A stretch of DNA of 64,000 nt from Pseudeuparius sepicola (GCA_963920635.1 OY987298.1:81291454-81355453); one strand, 5' to 3'; shown: positions 1 to 10,724, counted from the stretch's first letter. Numbers and translations: made by a program. The notes: generated from the sequence alone by a model not told the origin.

Positions 1-2650
1 CTCATTAATATTGGTAGGTAAGGTTGCATAAATGATATGGTGGTCGTCAAAATTTTCTTGTTCAATTTTTGAGTATAACTCGTAGGGTGATTTTTTGATA
101 ATCATCTGGTTTGGTCGATTGTTAATAATTTCGTCTAATATTGGGATATTGGTCGTAGTTTCGGGGGCATTGATACTATGCGCAGTGGCATCAGTAGTCG
201 GTGGTCGTATTTGTATATTTTGCAAAATTCTTATTTTTTGTTTGGGGTTTTCAGGTAAGGTAAATTTTTGTAAATCATTCATTATTTCGTTAATTTCTTG
301 CTTGTCAATATCATTCTGTTTTAAAGATTCGTCTAAGTCAGTAGTTAAGTCTGAAGTTGGGGAAGGATTAGGTAAAAATTTTGATTCTTGGCGCAAAAAT
401 TCATCTATGTCAAAGTCTATGTCTCCGGCATTATTAAAGGTAGATTGGGTTTCTATTGCATTTAACTGAAAGGGCATCTGCATTGGAATTTTGTTTTCCT
501 TTTTTATATATAATTTGGTAATCGAACTCTTCAAGTTTGAGGCGCCATCTGACTAATTTGGAGTTAGGTTCTTTCAGATTAAAGAGCCAAACGAGAGGGC
601 GATGATCTGTGTATATAAAGAATTTTCTACCGTATAGATAAGGCCTAAAATACTTGCATGACCATAAAATTCCGAGTAATTCACGCTCAATAGTCGAATA
701 TTTTTGTTCCGTATTGTTGAGGGTGCGTGATGCGTATGCGATTGGCGAATCGTTAGGCGGGGTTCCTTGTGACAGGACTGCTCCTAATGCTACACTAGAG
801 GCATCTGTTGTTAGAACGAAGGGTTTGTCAAATTCTGGATATTTTAAAATAGGGGCATTTATCAGCAAATCTTTTAAATGATTAAAAGCTTCGATAAATT
901 TCGGAGAGTGATCTACTTTACGGTTTTTCTTGAGGCATTCAGTTAAGGGTTTACTAATTTTGGAAAAATCTTTGATAAACTTACGGTAGTAACCAGCTAA
1001 ACCTAAAAATGACTTAATTTCTTTTTGCGTACGGGGTATAGGAAAATCTTTAACTGCTTTAATTTTATCCGGGTTGGGCTTAACTCCGTCAGTGGTAATT
1101 TGGTGTCCTAAATAAGCTACTTCTTTATGTAAAAATTCCGATTTGTCCAGTTGGACTTTAAAGTTTGATTCTCTAAGGCGTTGGAAAACTGATTTTAGTC
1201 TGTCTATATGTTCTTGTAAAGATGTCGAGAAAATTATAATGTCGTCGAGGTACACTAAACATGTTTCGTTTTGTAATCAGCGCAGAACATTATTTATAAC
1301 CCTTTGGAACGTAAAGGGTGAGTTTTTAAGTCCAAATGGCATTCTTTTGAATTCAAAATGACCGGTGCCTGTAGAAAATGCTGTTTTTGGGATGTCGTCC
1401 GGTGACATTTCTATTTGGTGAAAGCCGTTCGCCAAATCGAGTGTCGAGAAGTATTGGGCTTTTCCGAGTTTGTCTAGAATGTCCGAAATGTTTGGTAATG
1501 GAAATTTGTCGTCAATTGTCTTGTCATTAAGTTTGCGATAGTCAATCACAATCCTCCATTTTCGTTTTCCTGATGCGTCCATTTTTTTTGGTACTACCCA
1601 AATGGGGCTACTCCACGGGGAATTTGAATGTTGGATTATGCCGTTAGATAACATTTTGCTAATTTGCGTTTTGACTTCTTGTCTGTGAATTTCGGGGTAT
1701 CGATATGTTTTTGTGAAAATGGGAGATTCGTCAGTCAATTTAATTTTGTGTTTTATTTGGTTCGTGAATGTCAAAGGAGTATTTTCTACATAAAAAATAT
1801 CTCGGTATTCGAAACATAATTTTCGAATTGCGTCATATTCTTCTTGATTACAGTGACTTAAGCGTAAATTTTTTAAATTCTGTTTTTGTAGTTGTTCAAT
1901 ATGGTCGTCTAGATCTTGGTCAGTTTCCATTTTTTCGAAAAAATTTATTTCAGCTTCATTGATTAGTACAATATCAAAGGGCTTAAGAAATTTAATTTTG
2001 ATTGGATTTTCCGAAATATTAGTAACAAAGGTAGTAGCGAATGAATCTACAATATTGCAAACTGCTTCAGGCATTTCTGCTTTTCCAAAATTTGTGTAAG
2101 GTAAGATACAAGTGCCAGAAATTTTATTTACGGGTACTTTTATTTTTTGTACGCTTCGGGGCTGTATAATTATTTCTAATGTCGTGAAATTTGCATTTAT
2201 GAAATTTGAAACGATATATTCAGTGTTATTTAAGGGAATAGCTACATAAGGCGTAACTAGATAGTCACAACGTAAATCGATATTTGACATAATTTTATGT
2301 TTTAAGAAATCGGTGCCAAATAATCCTGCATAATTTTTTGAAAAATCAAATAAATAAAATTTATGGTTTCCATTCATTTGAAATGAGGGAAAAACTGGAA
2401 TTTCCATCGCTTCGTTATGTATGGATCTAGCGTGGGCTGTTTTTACACAAAAAGGTTCTTCGAAAATAAAATCTGTAAAGTATTGATGAGCTAATTCGGG
2501 ATTAATAAAACTTCTTGAACTACCTGTGTCTATTAAAAAATTTGCATTTAGTTCGGGGAGATAAACGTAAGGTAAGGTGGTTTCGTCGGTATTATTTAGA
2601 TAAATTACGTTGTAGGGTTTTGGTTCGGAGTTATCTGAAAATTTTCGTTT
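1..2650 (-). pseudogene. pol: Pol: protease, reverse transcriptase and RNase H (broken, runs off the window)
   Basis: The pol frame begins in the overlap with gag. An aspartic protease core with the motif LIDTGSS lies near 2527-2545. The reverse transcriptase follows in the ORF 1277-2407 (motifs DYRKLND, STLDLANGFHQI, MPFGLKNSP). It continues after an in-frame stop (1277-1279) in the ORF 434-1255, with the catalytic YLDD and an RNase H domain (TTDASS, ERELLGI, TDHRPL and NADALS). Near 470 a small indel shifts the frame. The next frame continues with LNAIETQ and is open to position 1, as the linker to integrase would be. One nonsense codon and one frameshift make it a pseudogene. The family call is secure; integrase is not visible. 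Confidence 0.85.
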
Positions 2651-4020
2651 TCAGTTGTTTTGTCTGAGGGTTGGGAAAACTCGGTATATTCGTCAAAATT
2701 CGGGTGTTCTGGGTAATATAAAAATTGGGATAATTCGTCATTTTCGTAGTAGTTTCCGTCAGGAATTTGAGGTTCAATTTGTAAGGTTGTTTCGGTACTC
2801 TCTACGGGGTCAATAACCTGGTTATAGCATTCTTCAGAAATAAAATTTTGATGTAAAACTGTATTTCCTGTTGTAGTGTCCATTGGTTCGTTTTTAGTTA
2901 TTCGAGTAATTTTAGAGAAAGGTTTTGGAAAATTTTGAGGGGATCTTTGAAATTGATTCGGTTGATACTGATTTGATTGGTATTGATTTGGTTGATACTG
3001 AGGTCTAAAATTGGGATTTTGAAATCTTTGCATAGTGGATGGTGAATTAAAATTTCTATATTGGTTATTATAAGATGGTGAAGGGATATTTTTTGGTGGA
3101 AATTGAGGTTGTACGTTAGGTCGGGGATAATTAGAAAAAGTCGTTGGTTGGTACGTTGGTGGTCTTGGATAAGATTGGGTACTTGTAGAAGGTTGTAATC
3201 TCATGTTAGGTCGTGAATTTTGAAAATTAGGAACTATTTTAGTTTGTGGAATTTGTGAACGATTTTTGTAATATAAAAAGTTTTCTTCTTCTCGGACGAA
3301 TGCCATAGCTTGCTCCAAGGAATCGGGATTTTTTAATCTTACTATAAGCTGTAAATGATAATTGAGTCCATTGATAAAAGTTTTGAGAATAAGAGCTTCA
3401 TACTGAGTTATTTTCAAAAGTTTTACGTTTGCTGTATCGTTAGAAGCATTAATTTTAGAGACCAGTAGACTTCTAGCGTCTTGTAATTTTAAGCCAAAAT
3501 TATGATTGTTTTCATTTTTATCGGGTCTTAAAGATATAATATCTTGTATAATACAGTCCTCTGTTCTTTGATCAGAAAAAGTGACAATTAGGGCATTTTT
3601 AATAAGTTCCCAAGAATTAAGTTCTACTCGAGAAGCTATTAAGTCAGCTGCTCTTCCAACTAGCTTACTTATGACAGTATCAAACAGACAAACATTTATC
3701 GGTGCGAGAGGGGTTGTAGCATTTTGATGGTTGGTGAGAAAGTTTTCAACGCAACGAATAAATCTGTTAATTTGTTTAGGGTTTCCGTCGAATCGAGGAA
3801 TGTTGTCGGCTTGGTACCTTATCATTTGATAGTCTGGGTTTGCCATAGTACTTGAAATTGTTGAATTTACTGGGTTAGAAGTAGGAATATTTTCAATTTC
3901 CGAAAGTTGGAGAGTGTTAAACAAATTTGCTAAATCTAAAAGTTCGTCCAGATTGGCGAAACAGAAATATAAACAATATATACAAAAAGGGGTTAATATG
4001 AATTTTGTTTTAGGATTCAC
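2605..4020 (-). CDS. gag: Gag polyprotein of the Ty3/gypsy element
   Basis: This 471-residue ORF is the structural Gag of the retrotransposon, expected to build the particle that packages element RNA. The central part (about residues 70-240) has the helical capsid-like composition of insect Gag. The later part is basic and rich in Pro, Gln and Asn, with a short internal repeat of NQYQ/NQFQ type near residue 345 instead of CCHC knuckles, as in errantiviruses. The ORF is open throughout. Translation could start at the first ATG (4020) or at a later Met (about 3847, MANPDYQ), which lies nearer the conserved part. Its 3' end overlaps the pol frame at a possible slippery site (2638-2644). Confidence 0.82.
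   Translation of the reverse strand: MNPKTKFILTPFCIYCLYFCFANLDELLDLANLFNTLQLSEIENIPTSNPVNSTISSTMANPDYQMIRYQADNIPRFDGNPKQINRFIRCVENFLTNHQNATTPLAPINVCLFDTVISKLVGRAADLIASRVELNSWELIKNALIVTFSDQRTEDCIIQDIISLRPDKNENNHNFGLKLQDARSLLVSKINASNDTANVKLLKITQYEALILKTFINGLNYHLQLIVRLKNPDSLEQAMAFVREEENFLYYKNRSQIPQTKIVPNFQNSRPNMRLQPSTSTQSYPRPPTYQPTTFSNYPRPNVQPQFPPKNIPSPSYNNQYRNFNSPSTMQRFQNPNFRPQYQPNQYQSNQYQPNQFQRSPQNFPKPFSKITRITKNEPMDTTTGNTVLHQNFISEECYNQVIDPVESTETTLQIEPQIPDGNYYENDELSQFLYYPEHPNFDEYTEFSQPSDKTTENENFQITPNQNPTT
2638..2644 (-). promoter_or_regulatory. Putative -1 ribosomal frameshift heptamer at the gag-pol junction
   Basis: In the gag frame the minus strand reads GAA AAT TTT, giving the heptamer A AAT TTT, which fits the X XXY YYZ pattern for -1 slippage. 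The pol frame opens just upstream, after a stop at 2651-2653, and runs without interruption into the protease. Gag ends about 30 nt downstream. The pattern is seen in the sequence; its use is inferred. Confidence 0.5.
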
Positions 4021-4292
4021 TTACAATGCTAAGATGAAGATGTTTTTCTTCATGGAAATCTTCTTTTTCTTCTTAACCTACGGGTGCAATAGGAAAAACG
4101 ATGCTGTCTTCTCCCTGCGGTGACCAAAAGGGTTGTAGGACGATGCTGTTCCTGGGGTCCCCTGGTCTGTTGAGCCGTCTTGTAAGAGCCAAGTCCACAC
4201 CTTTCGGTTTCACACTGTTTTTAACCGAAGATTCGGAACCGATCGCGAGTCGATATCTATCGATAGGTCGAAAAAGGCAACAGTGATCCGCA

Positions 4293-4303
4293 CGACTGCG
4301 CCA
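4293..4303 (-). other. Primer-binding site, tRNA-Ser type
   Basis: The minus strand reads TGGCGCAGTCG immediately after the LTR end. This is the start of the tRNA-Ser-complementary site known from gypsy/17.6-type elements. Its first T is shared with the last base of the LTR. Confidence 0.75.
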
Positions 4304-4471
4304 GTTACGTGGGCGAGCGTAACAAATTTGTTTTTAAAAAGATGTTTATTGGCAAAAGTTACAAGAGAGACTGTCGTAATAGAACATGTTTTAGTATATA
4401 TAATATTAAAAGTGTCTTCTCAGCATGTAGCGTCTTCTTTCCAGAAACATGGCATATGTGTTCATGTAACT
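4303..4471 (-). repeat. 5' LTR of the Ty3/gypsy element (169 bp)
   Basis: On the minus strand the LTR begins AGTTAC and ends GTAACT, so its ends form a perfect 6-bp inverted repeat. Errantivirus LTRs commonly start AGT rather than TG. It contains a TATA-rich stretch (forward about 4394-4410) and an AATAAA poly(A) signal (forward 4345-4350), and it abuts the primer-binding site. At 169 bp it is short for the group. The boundary is inferred from the inverted ends and the primer site because the partner LTR is outside the window. Confidence 0.72.
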
Positions 4472-4621
4472 CATGGGTATGAAATGACGAGTACAAAAAA
4501 ATAAGTGGCGTCATACTAAATCCAATATAGCGGATGTCTCAAGATGGTGGACTAAATTTCTTTACCACCCTCCTGATATTGAGAATGAAATAAAATAAAA
4601 GGTAAAAAACTTTGTCAAAAC
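4472..4621. other. Unassigned spacer
   Basis: Short flank between the gypsy LTR and the nested inverted-repeat elements. I see no gene or repeat in it. Confidence 0.5.
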
Positions 4622-5319
4622 AAGCTTTTATTTAAACCATATACTAAAACGAATAAAATAATATAAAATAAGTCTAGGTTTTCGGTAAAGATAATTCAAT
4701 GCCAAATTGCGTTTTTGTAAATCAAAAAGCATGTCGCGCGAGATGTTCATTAAAGTAAGTACCAATTAATTTTGTTGGACAGTGATTGGTTGATAAGCAA
4801 GTACCTATTTGCCAAAGTATGTATTTTCTTTAAAATTCGCGCGAAAAGCATTTAGATTTATAAGAACTTGTCGCAATTTGACATTGAATTATCTTAACAA
4901 AAACCGATACTAAAATAGAGCAATCCGTACGCCTGGCGTAAATAAAACCACGTCGTGTTCAATGACGATCCGCGATTGGTCGGTAGTCTATAAAGTTTCA
5001 CCCGAGTCGGCAACAGGGACGTACTCGATCGAAAAATTGTAGTTACGCGGTTTTACCTTGTTGTTTTCAGCTATTTAGACACTGCCACAAATAATTTTAT
5101 CGATGTTTTGAACTATTTTCATTAAGCCAATAATTATTTTCCCAAATATTTTGATGTAAACCATTGTAAAACTAACATTAAATAAAGGTCGTGCCTCAGT
5201 GCGGCGAATACTTCAACTCACGTGGTCTTGTTTACGCCAGGCGTAAGAGTTGCTCGATTTTACTATATACCTACTTATTTTATTTTATTCATTTTAGTAC
5301 ATGGCTTAAATAAAAGCTT
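4622..5319. mobile_element. Outer miniature inverted-repeat element, interrupted
   Basis: Its ends start AAGCTTTTATTTAA and pair over about 100 bp once the inner insert is removed. The left arm is 4622-4677 plus about 4908-4955 and the right arm is about 5216-5319. Both arms carry the block TACGCCTGGCGTAAA. No coding sequence is present, so it would be a non-autonomous DNA element. A second inverted-repeat element sits inside the left arm. Confidence 0.62.
4678..4907. mobile_element. Inner miniature inverted-repeat element nested in 4622-5319
   Basis: The ends pair over about 33-35 bp. The left arm reads AGATAATTCAATGCCAAATT and the right arm is its complement with a few mismatches (about 4873-4907). 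It interrupts the left arm of the outer element exactly where the two outer arms stop matching, so it inserted later. The target duplication is not clear. Confidence 0.6.
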
Positions 5320-5337
5320 CTTTTTAAATAGTATATT

Positions 5338-5457
5338 TCATTACGAGTCTGGAAATAAAGATTTTTCCGTGCGCGCGTGACATATTCCCGTATGAGGCGC
5401 AGCCGAACACGGGAAGTCATGCAAGCACGAAAAAATCTATTTATGGACGTGTAATGA
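5338..5457. repeat. 120-bp imperfect hairpin (foldback)
   Basis: Arms of about 33 nt at 5338-5371 and 5424-5457 are imperfectly complementary, with matching blocks TCATTAC and GATTTTT. The loop is GC-richer than its surroundings. A hairpin of similar size occurs at 25004-25128. The function is unknown; a very short foldback element is plausible. Confidence 0.5.
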
Positions 5458-5463
5458 ACGATA

Positions 5464-5793
5464 TTTTTTATTATACTTCTTTGAAAACGGAAACTTAAAA
5501 CATTTTATCGGCGTATTATAATAAGTTTAATTGACAAAAAATAAACAATGCAGACAATATAGTGTTTGGTATGTATGATGCGTTTCCATGGTTACTCTCA
5601 AATTATTTCAAAGGTGCGCTTTGTTGTAAGTTAGTTATTGTCAGATAAGGTGAATAAAACGTCAAAAATATTACAGAAATGCACGGAAAGTTTTTCCATG
5701 CGCTGTTTCCGTGCGCTACCCCGAAAAACCCCATCTTTCATTATTGCTAAAACAGATGAAAATAAGGTGTTTTCAAAGAAGTATAATAAAAAA
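5464..5793. mobile_element. Short inverted-repeat element (about 330 bp)
   Basis: The two ends are inverted copies of a 25-nt sequence containing ATTATACTTCTTTGAAAAC (5464-5488 and 5769-5793). The interior is AT-rich and has no credible ORF. It lies directly beside the 120-bp hairpin and shares the motif TTTCCGTGCGC with it, so the two could be parts of one larger repeat. Confidence 0.5.
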
Positions 5794-8289
5794 GTTTTTC
5801 TACATTTTATTTTTTAGATGTTATATTTTTTTTTGTATTAATGATAGGACAGTACATACAAGTTGTTTTATTTTGGAAGTGTTTTCTGACAGTGACAGAA
5901 CAAGTTTTTTTTATTTCGGAAGTTTTTTTGTTTTCGATTCATGTATTATTTTGTCTCGTTGGTTTATTAAAAATATGAAAATAAACGAGTACCTAATTGT
6001 TTTCTTTTCCCATTTTTGTTTCAGGTAAACTAAAATTGCGATAAAAAAATATTGAAATGTTGTTCATTGTCTTGAGAAAAAAAAAGTCACGCGACGCCAC
6101 TGTCCCTACGTGATCCCGAAAATATTTTTGAGACTGAGATTGATCTACACAAAAAAAACTGATTTTGTGGGATTTCTTTGAGACGCCACTGTAGTTTTTA
6201 CGGCACCCCTACAGGTTTTTCTATACCTATTCCTACATATCTTTAATAAGGTTGATTTACACAAAAAAATCTGAATTTTCTGTTGGGTTCTTTGCAACGC
6301 CACTATCTGTCATGGCACCCCGGCAGGTACGAGTATACTTTGTACCTCTACATCCCTTAGGGATCCCTCAAAAATATCTTGTCGAGATTGCTCTACACAA
6401 AAATAATCAGATGTTTCCTTTTGGGTTTTTTGCGACGAAACTAAAATAGAAAAATTTTCAAGAAATTTTCCATAGAATTTTTGAAATTTCAAAAAAAATC
6501 ACATAATTGTCAAAATAATACACAATTCCAGTCAAACCGGAAGACAGAAATAAGAACCGACCATTTTTTGGTAATCAATGTATAGTCATTACCATTACTA
6601 ACATTCCATGATAAAAGTGGCCCTCAACTTTTTCCGAAAAATTTGTTTTTTTTTAAATAACTTTTTGACAATCCCCCATATAAAAAGCCTGAAATAATAT
6701 TCGGATTTCCCATAAAATTCTACATTAAATTTTATTTTTAGCTCAAAAATAACAGTCAGTGCACATTTAAATTGGACCACTCGTTACATTTTCCTTTAAT
6801 TTCCTGTGTAATTCATCACTTGTACGTTAGGTATACCTACTTTACCTACTTTTTACTACGTTAAATTTTTAGTACATATTCAGATTTTCGCAAACAGATA
6901 ATACTTCTGGGACCATTCATTGTGGGTTATTGTTTATTTTAAATAAATAAATACTTCTACCGCTGTGATGCACTTCTCACTATCCTAAAAGGGAAATTAT
7001 ATTTGCTGAATTAGTCACAGCTAGTGCCAAAAACTCACCTTTTAGCTTTAGATTCACACCTTTCGCATATAACCCGTTCATTACTCGTTTGCGTGGTTCT
7101 TGTTCTTGGTGCCTAAGAAAAGAAGGTATAAGTTGAGGGACGTAGATAATATCCATTTGAAATGCACAGATTATTACCCCGAAAGAATCCATGTAACAGC
7201 TGATCGCCACAAAACCGAGGGTGTTCTTTAAACGAATAACTATTGTTCCTGTACTGTGTACTGTACGGTATACATTTTTTGGATTTCGTCAAAAGAAGCC
7301 AACAGATACAGGTCGACAAACATTAAGTAACTTCCATACCTGTTTTGGTTTTGCAGTGCACCTAAAATGATAATATTATCAAAATACCTAAAAACAAAAC
7401 GAAAACTACAGTGCGCATGCCTACCTGCATCCTGCACGGATCAAAAATATCACTCAAAGAGGCAAAATAACTGGGCTTCCGGGTTCTCTGGTGAAATCGT
7501 GAAATTACGAACAAAAATAATAAATATCTAATAACTTGTTTTTTAAAAAACCTGACACACTTCTAAGAAGTCACTAACCTATCTTTAATATGTGGAAGTC
7601 ACTGTCACTAATACCACAGTTTAAGTAATACCCAGTTTATTATCTTACTGTCCATTGATCTCGACGGAAGTGACGTTCTTTTCTTATACAAACGCATTCT
7701 CCAATAGGATCTCACTTTGAAGTCACTTTGTTTCCCCATTTTGGACCACTCCCTTCCAATCTGGTATAAACATGGATGCCATTATCTACGTATAAAATTA
7801 TTCTACCAGTAAGGGCATCCAGTTAGTTTACTGTACTAATATTATTGTGACCACTAACCAATGACGTCAAAACCTATAGACGTGGTGTCCCATTGTTAAA
7901 ATGCCCTATATTTTGACTCCAAGATTAAATATATCCATACTACTCTAACAACATGCTACAAACAAAGACAGAAAGTCAACCATCAACCAACTATACACCC
8001 GGTGATTCCCGGTTATAGTTCCTCCAAAATCACACTTAGATATCGCATGTTTTTTCTTGTTTGGGGGCGCCGGAAGCATCGGAACCTCACCTGAAGACTC
8101 GAGGGATGGTCTAACGACGCCAGCCTCCGAGCCCAGAGTCGAAGTAAGTTCGCTACGGCTCGACAAAAAGGGGCAATTTCTGACAACCTCGCGACATTTT
8201 CGGAATAATTTAATGGAGCGCTTAGATTGTGATTAGTTCTGGGCGTCAAGCGTTTATCAAAACAAACCTGTCTATAGGTTCTGACGTCA
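5794..8289. other. Unassigned DNA with a degenerate repeat at 6070-6460
   Basis: At 6070-6460 a unit of roughly 110-135 bp recurs about three times in diverged form, marked by CTACACAAAAA followed by GACGCCACT and GGCACCCC. The phrase GACGCCACTGTAC recurs at about 30532. The rest is AT-rich. The ORFs here are short and look like chance frames. I recognise no gene. Confidence 0.4.
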
Positions 8290-8834
8290 TTGCCACTAAC
8301 CGACCGAGCCGGGTGGCCCTACATATGGTGTATACAGGGCGATCCCTGCAGCATCGCGAAACCCAAAATCGAAAAAATGACCCGAACGGCCGAACGGCTT
8401 TTCTGATTGGGGCGCCCCTCGGCACGAGTGAAGCTCATATTATGGGTCCGAGGCCCCACACGAAAGTTGAATTCGATCGACGATCTAGGTCCGAAACGCC
8501 GGCCCATTTAAAAACATTTAAATAAATTCAAGGGCCAAACGGCTTTTCCGATTCGGGCGCCCTTCATCAATAGACTTGGGGTCCATACACATGCACTTGA
8601 AGTTTCGATTCGAAAAATCGAAAACTGCGCCCTGTAGAGGCCGGCGCATAAAAACGAAATTTTTTTCCCGTACAAACACACATGCATGCATACGGTCAGA
8701 AGCTGGGACGACTAGAAACACCTAGGAGTTCCGACAGGGCCGGACTAGGCGTTTCTAACAAGAAGAGATAATACAAACGTGGTAATTAGTATTTTCCAAG
8801 CAACATTAATTTGAAAATAATACTTAAATTACAT
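8290..8834. other. GC-richer unassigned segment next to the DIRS element
   Basis: Two diverged direct copies of a phrase reading AACGGCTTTTC then GGGCGCCC lie at about 8392 and 8539. This stretch is clearly richer in G and C than its neighbours. A 98-codon frame here (8229-8525) has no recognisable features. It could be part of an unrecognised repeat. Confidence 0.35.
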
Positions 8835-8963
8835 ATTATACGTCGATGGCCCCGTCCTCGAGATCACACTGTAGTTTATGTTTCTGTGCTCTTTTTGTCG
8901 CGTATGTTTATAGAAAAAAGTGTTTGGTAACCCGCCGTATCGAAATCCCCGCGCCCGCCTGAT
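8835..8963 (+). repeat. Left inverted terminal repeat of the DIRS element
   Basis: This is an inverted copy of about 16218-16350. It shares, among others, TTTATAGAAAAAAGTGTTTG and the GC-rich CCCGCGCCCGCC. Homology stops near 8963, where the two arms diverge. Confidence 0.75.
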
Positions 8964-9012
8964 ATTATACATTTCATACGCTCGCGTGTTTCTTTGTGTG
9001 CGGTACCAAATC

Positions 9013-9088
9013 ATGCCGAATCCACGGAAAAGAAAACTTGCGGAGAAAATAAAGAAGATACACCAAATGCTGACTGATTTCTCCTGAA
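9013..9088 (+). pseudogene. Possible Gag (ORF1) first exon of the DIRS element
   Basis: A short basic frame beginning MPNPRKRKLAEK starts just inside the left terminal repeat and ends in TGA after 24 codons, followed by a consensus 5' splice site (GTAAGT at 9089). Joined to an acceptor-like site at 10590-10591 the frame is kept, apart from that TGA. DIRS elements have ORF1 at this position. The splice is inferred. Confidence 0.35.
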
Positions 9089-9267
9089 GTAAGTAGGTTT
9101 ATAGATATCCTGCATCACCCTGTTCCGCCGTTCCCTACGGCTGGGTCTACATTAAAAAGGACACAGACAGAAGGAAGGAGGGGAGGGGAGACATATGGGA
9201 CAAACAAATACAAGATGGCGACAAACTACAAGTACAGCAAGCCGAACCGGCGTTAAAGGTGTGTAAT

Positions 9268-10103
9268 GCGGGCAGAATAAGACATTTTATTCCCAATTGG
9301 GAATTAATTACCCAAAATAAAGTTATATTAGAATGGGTAAAGGGTTACAAAATTCCTTTTATAACCAGCCCTGTCAAAACAAATACCAAAAAGTAATTAC
9401 GGTCCTGAAATTCAAGAACGCATTACCAACCTCCTCACAGCTGGGGCTGTTATAAAAAGCAAACAAACAAAATTTAATAACAAGAATTGTTACATGGCAA
9501 CCATAGACCTTAAAAAATTCAGGTACATATAATTGGACTGTTCTCGTTATATAATTGTTGCATTTGTTGTCAATAATTATTATTGAAATATATATGAATA
9601 TAACAGGAATTATAAAGATTGTTTTGGTGTTGAGATAATACAAATATTATTTATATAAAATAAGGTGACTTTATATTAAAATATTTAAAGTTTGAGTACA
9701 AGGGCCAGCCTTATGAATTCACATGTTTGCCTTTCGGGTTATCAACCACCCCGTTTGTATTTACCAAAACATTCAAACCTCTCGTCAAACATCTACGCTC
9801 ATTAGGGGTTTTTTCGGTCATATATTTAGATGACATCCTACTACTCGGAGAAAACGAACAAAAAATGCAGAACTTTAAAACCAACTCAAACCATCAAATA
9901 CTTATATAGGAATTAACTATGATAGTACCCAAATGACCATATCAATACCCAAAGGAGAAACACAAAATACGCTTTCTTTCATACAATCCATAAAAACGAA
10001 ATCAAAAATAAAAATTAGAAACTTTGTAATTTTCTGTTTGGCGCAGATTTCGCAGACAAATACAAATCGGCGAAATCTATTGAGGCGAAGGCCAAAGAAT
10101 TAC
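9268..10103 (+). pseudogene. DIRS reverse transcriptase, N-terminal and catalytic part (broken)
   Basis: The segment 9268-9390 reads GRIRHFIPNWELIT and ends in GYKIPF, the typical DIRS entry to RT. After a frameshift comes an ERITNLL...AVIKSK stretch and then TIDLKKF. An AT-rich interruption (about 9535-9690) follows. The frame then resumes with YEFTCLPFGLSTTPFVFTK, the catalytic VIYLDDILLLG (9811-9846) and ISIPKGETQ. At least three frames are needed to read it, so it is a pseudogene. Confidence 0.75.
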
Positions 10104-10106
10104 AAA

Positions 10107-10545
10107 TCCAATGGGAAAAATCTTGGTGAGGCATATATAGAGTCTCGTATAAGTAAGATTAAAACCTTACATACAAGACAAACTCGAAAGTAATGACGTA
10201 AACACGAGTAATATCTGATTACAGTCATTGTGCACACTACGGCCTCCATAACCTCATCCAATGGGTAAAATCTTGGTGAGGCATTTATAGAGTCTCGTAT
10301 AAGTAAGATTAAAACCTTACATACAAGACAAACTCGAAAGTAATGACGTAAACACGAGTAATATCTGATTACAGTCATTGTGCACACCACAGCCTCCATA
10401 ACCTCATCCAATGAGTAAAATCCTGGTGAGGCATATATAAAGTTTCGTATAAGTAAGGCTATTACCTTACATACAAGACAAACTCGACACTAATGACCAA
10501 ACATGAGTAATATCTGATTACAGTAATTATGCATATTCAAAACCA
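10107..10545. repeat. Tandem repeat, about 2.9 copies of 150 bp
   Basis: Copies start near 10107, 10257 and 10407 with ATCCAATGGG(T)AAAATC. The first two are almost identical; the third is diverged. The period is exactly 150 bp, so a minus-strand frame reads a 50-residue repeat twice (10100-10411). It separates the DIRS RT from the RNase H segment. I consider it noncoding. Confidence 0.75.
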
Positions 10546-10591
10546 TAGTAGGCATTAGGCAAATGACTAACGTCTATTTCTATCCCCACAG

Positions 10592-10712
10592 GCGATAGTG
10601 GCTCAGACGGGTCCGAACGAGCCGCAAGCGCATCTGATTCGGAGGAATCTCACCCGTCAATACTCCCCCAAACAGAAGAGTCGACGAAAAAACTGATCGA
10701 GCAGTACAACGT
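10592..10712 (+). pseudogene. Acidic Ser-rich Gag-like segment (possible second exon)
   Basis: Follows a pyrimidine-AG acceptor (ending at 10591). It encodes about 40 residues rich in Ser, Asp and Glu (GDSGSDGSERAASASDSEES), then EESTKKLIEQYN. It joins in frame to the possible exon at 9013-9088. Its position after the RT segment is out of order for DIRS and suggests rearrangement or a nested copy. Confidence 0.35.
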
Positions 10713-10724
10713 AACTACAAAACG

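Larger units (their letters stand above)
1..4471 (-). mobile_element. Ty3/gypsy (errantivirus-type) LTR retrotransposon, 5' portion
   Basis: Reading leftwards the parts appear in the expected order: LTR (4303-4471), primer-binding site (4293-4303), leader, gag (2605-4020), then protease, reverse transcriptase and RNase H. The integrase and 3' LTR would lie beyond position 1. Gag has no zinc knuckle and is rich in Gln, Asn and Pro, and the primer site resembles the tRNA-Ser site of insect errantiviruses; both fit the 17.6/297/gypsy lineage. Pol carries one nonsense codon and one frameshift, so this copy is inactive. The right-hand flank after the LTR begins catg, but the matching duplication is off the window. 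Confidence 0.88.

Noticed and set aside
95..469. Plus-strand 124-residue hydrophobic ORF
   Set aside because: It is the antisense of the Pol linker between RNase H and integrase on the minus strand.
8229..8525. 98-codon plus-strand ORF rich in Arg and Thr
   Set aside because: GC-rich segment with frames open on both strands and no motif or context support.
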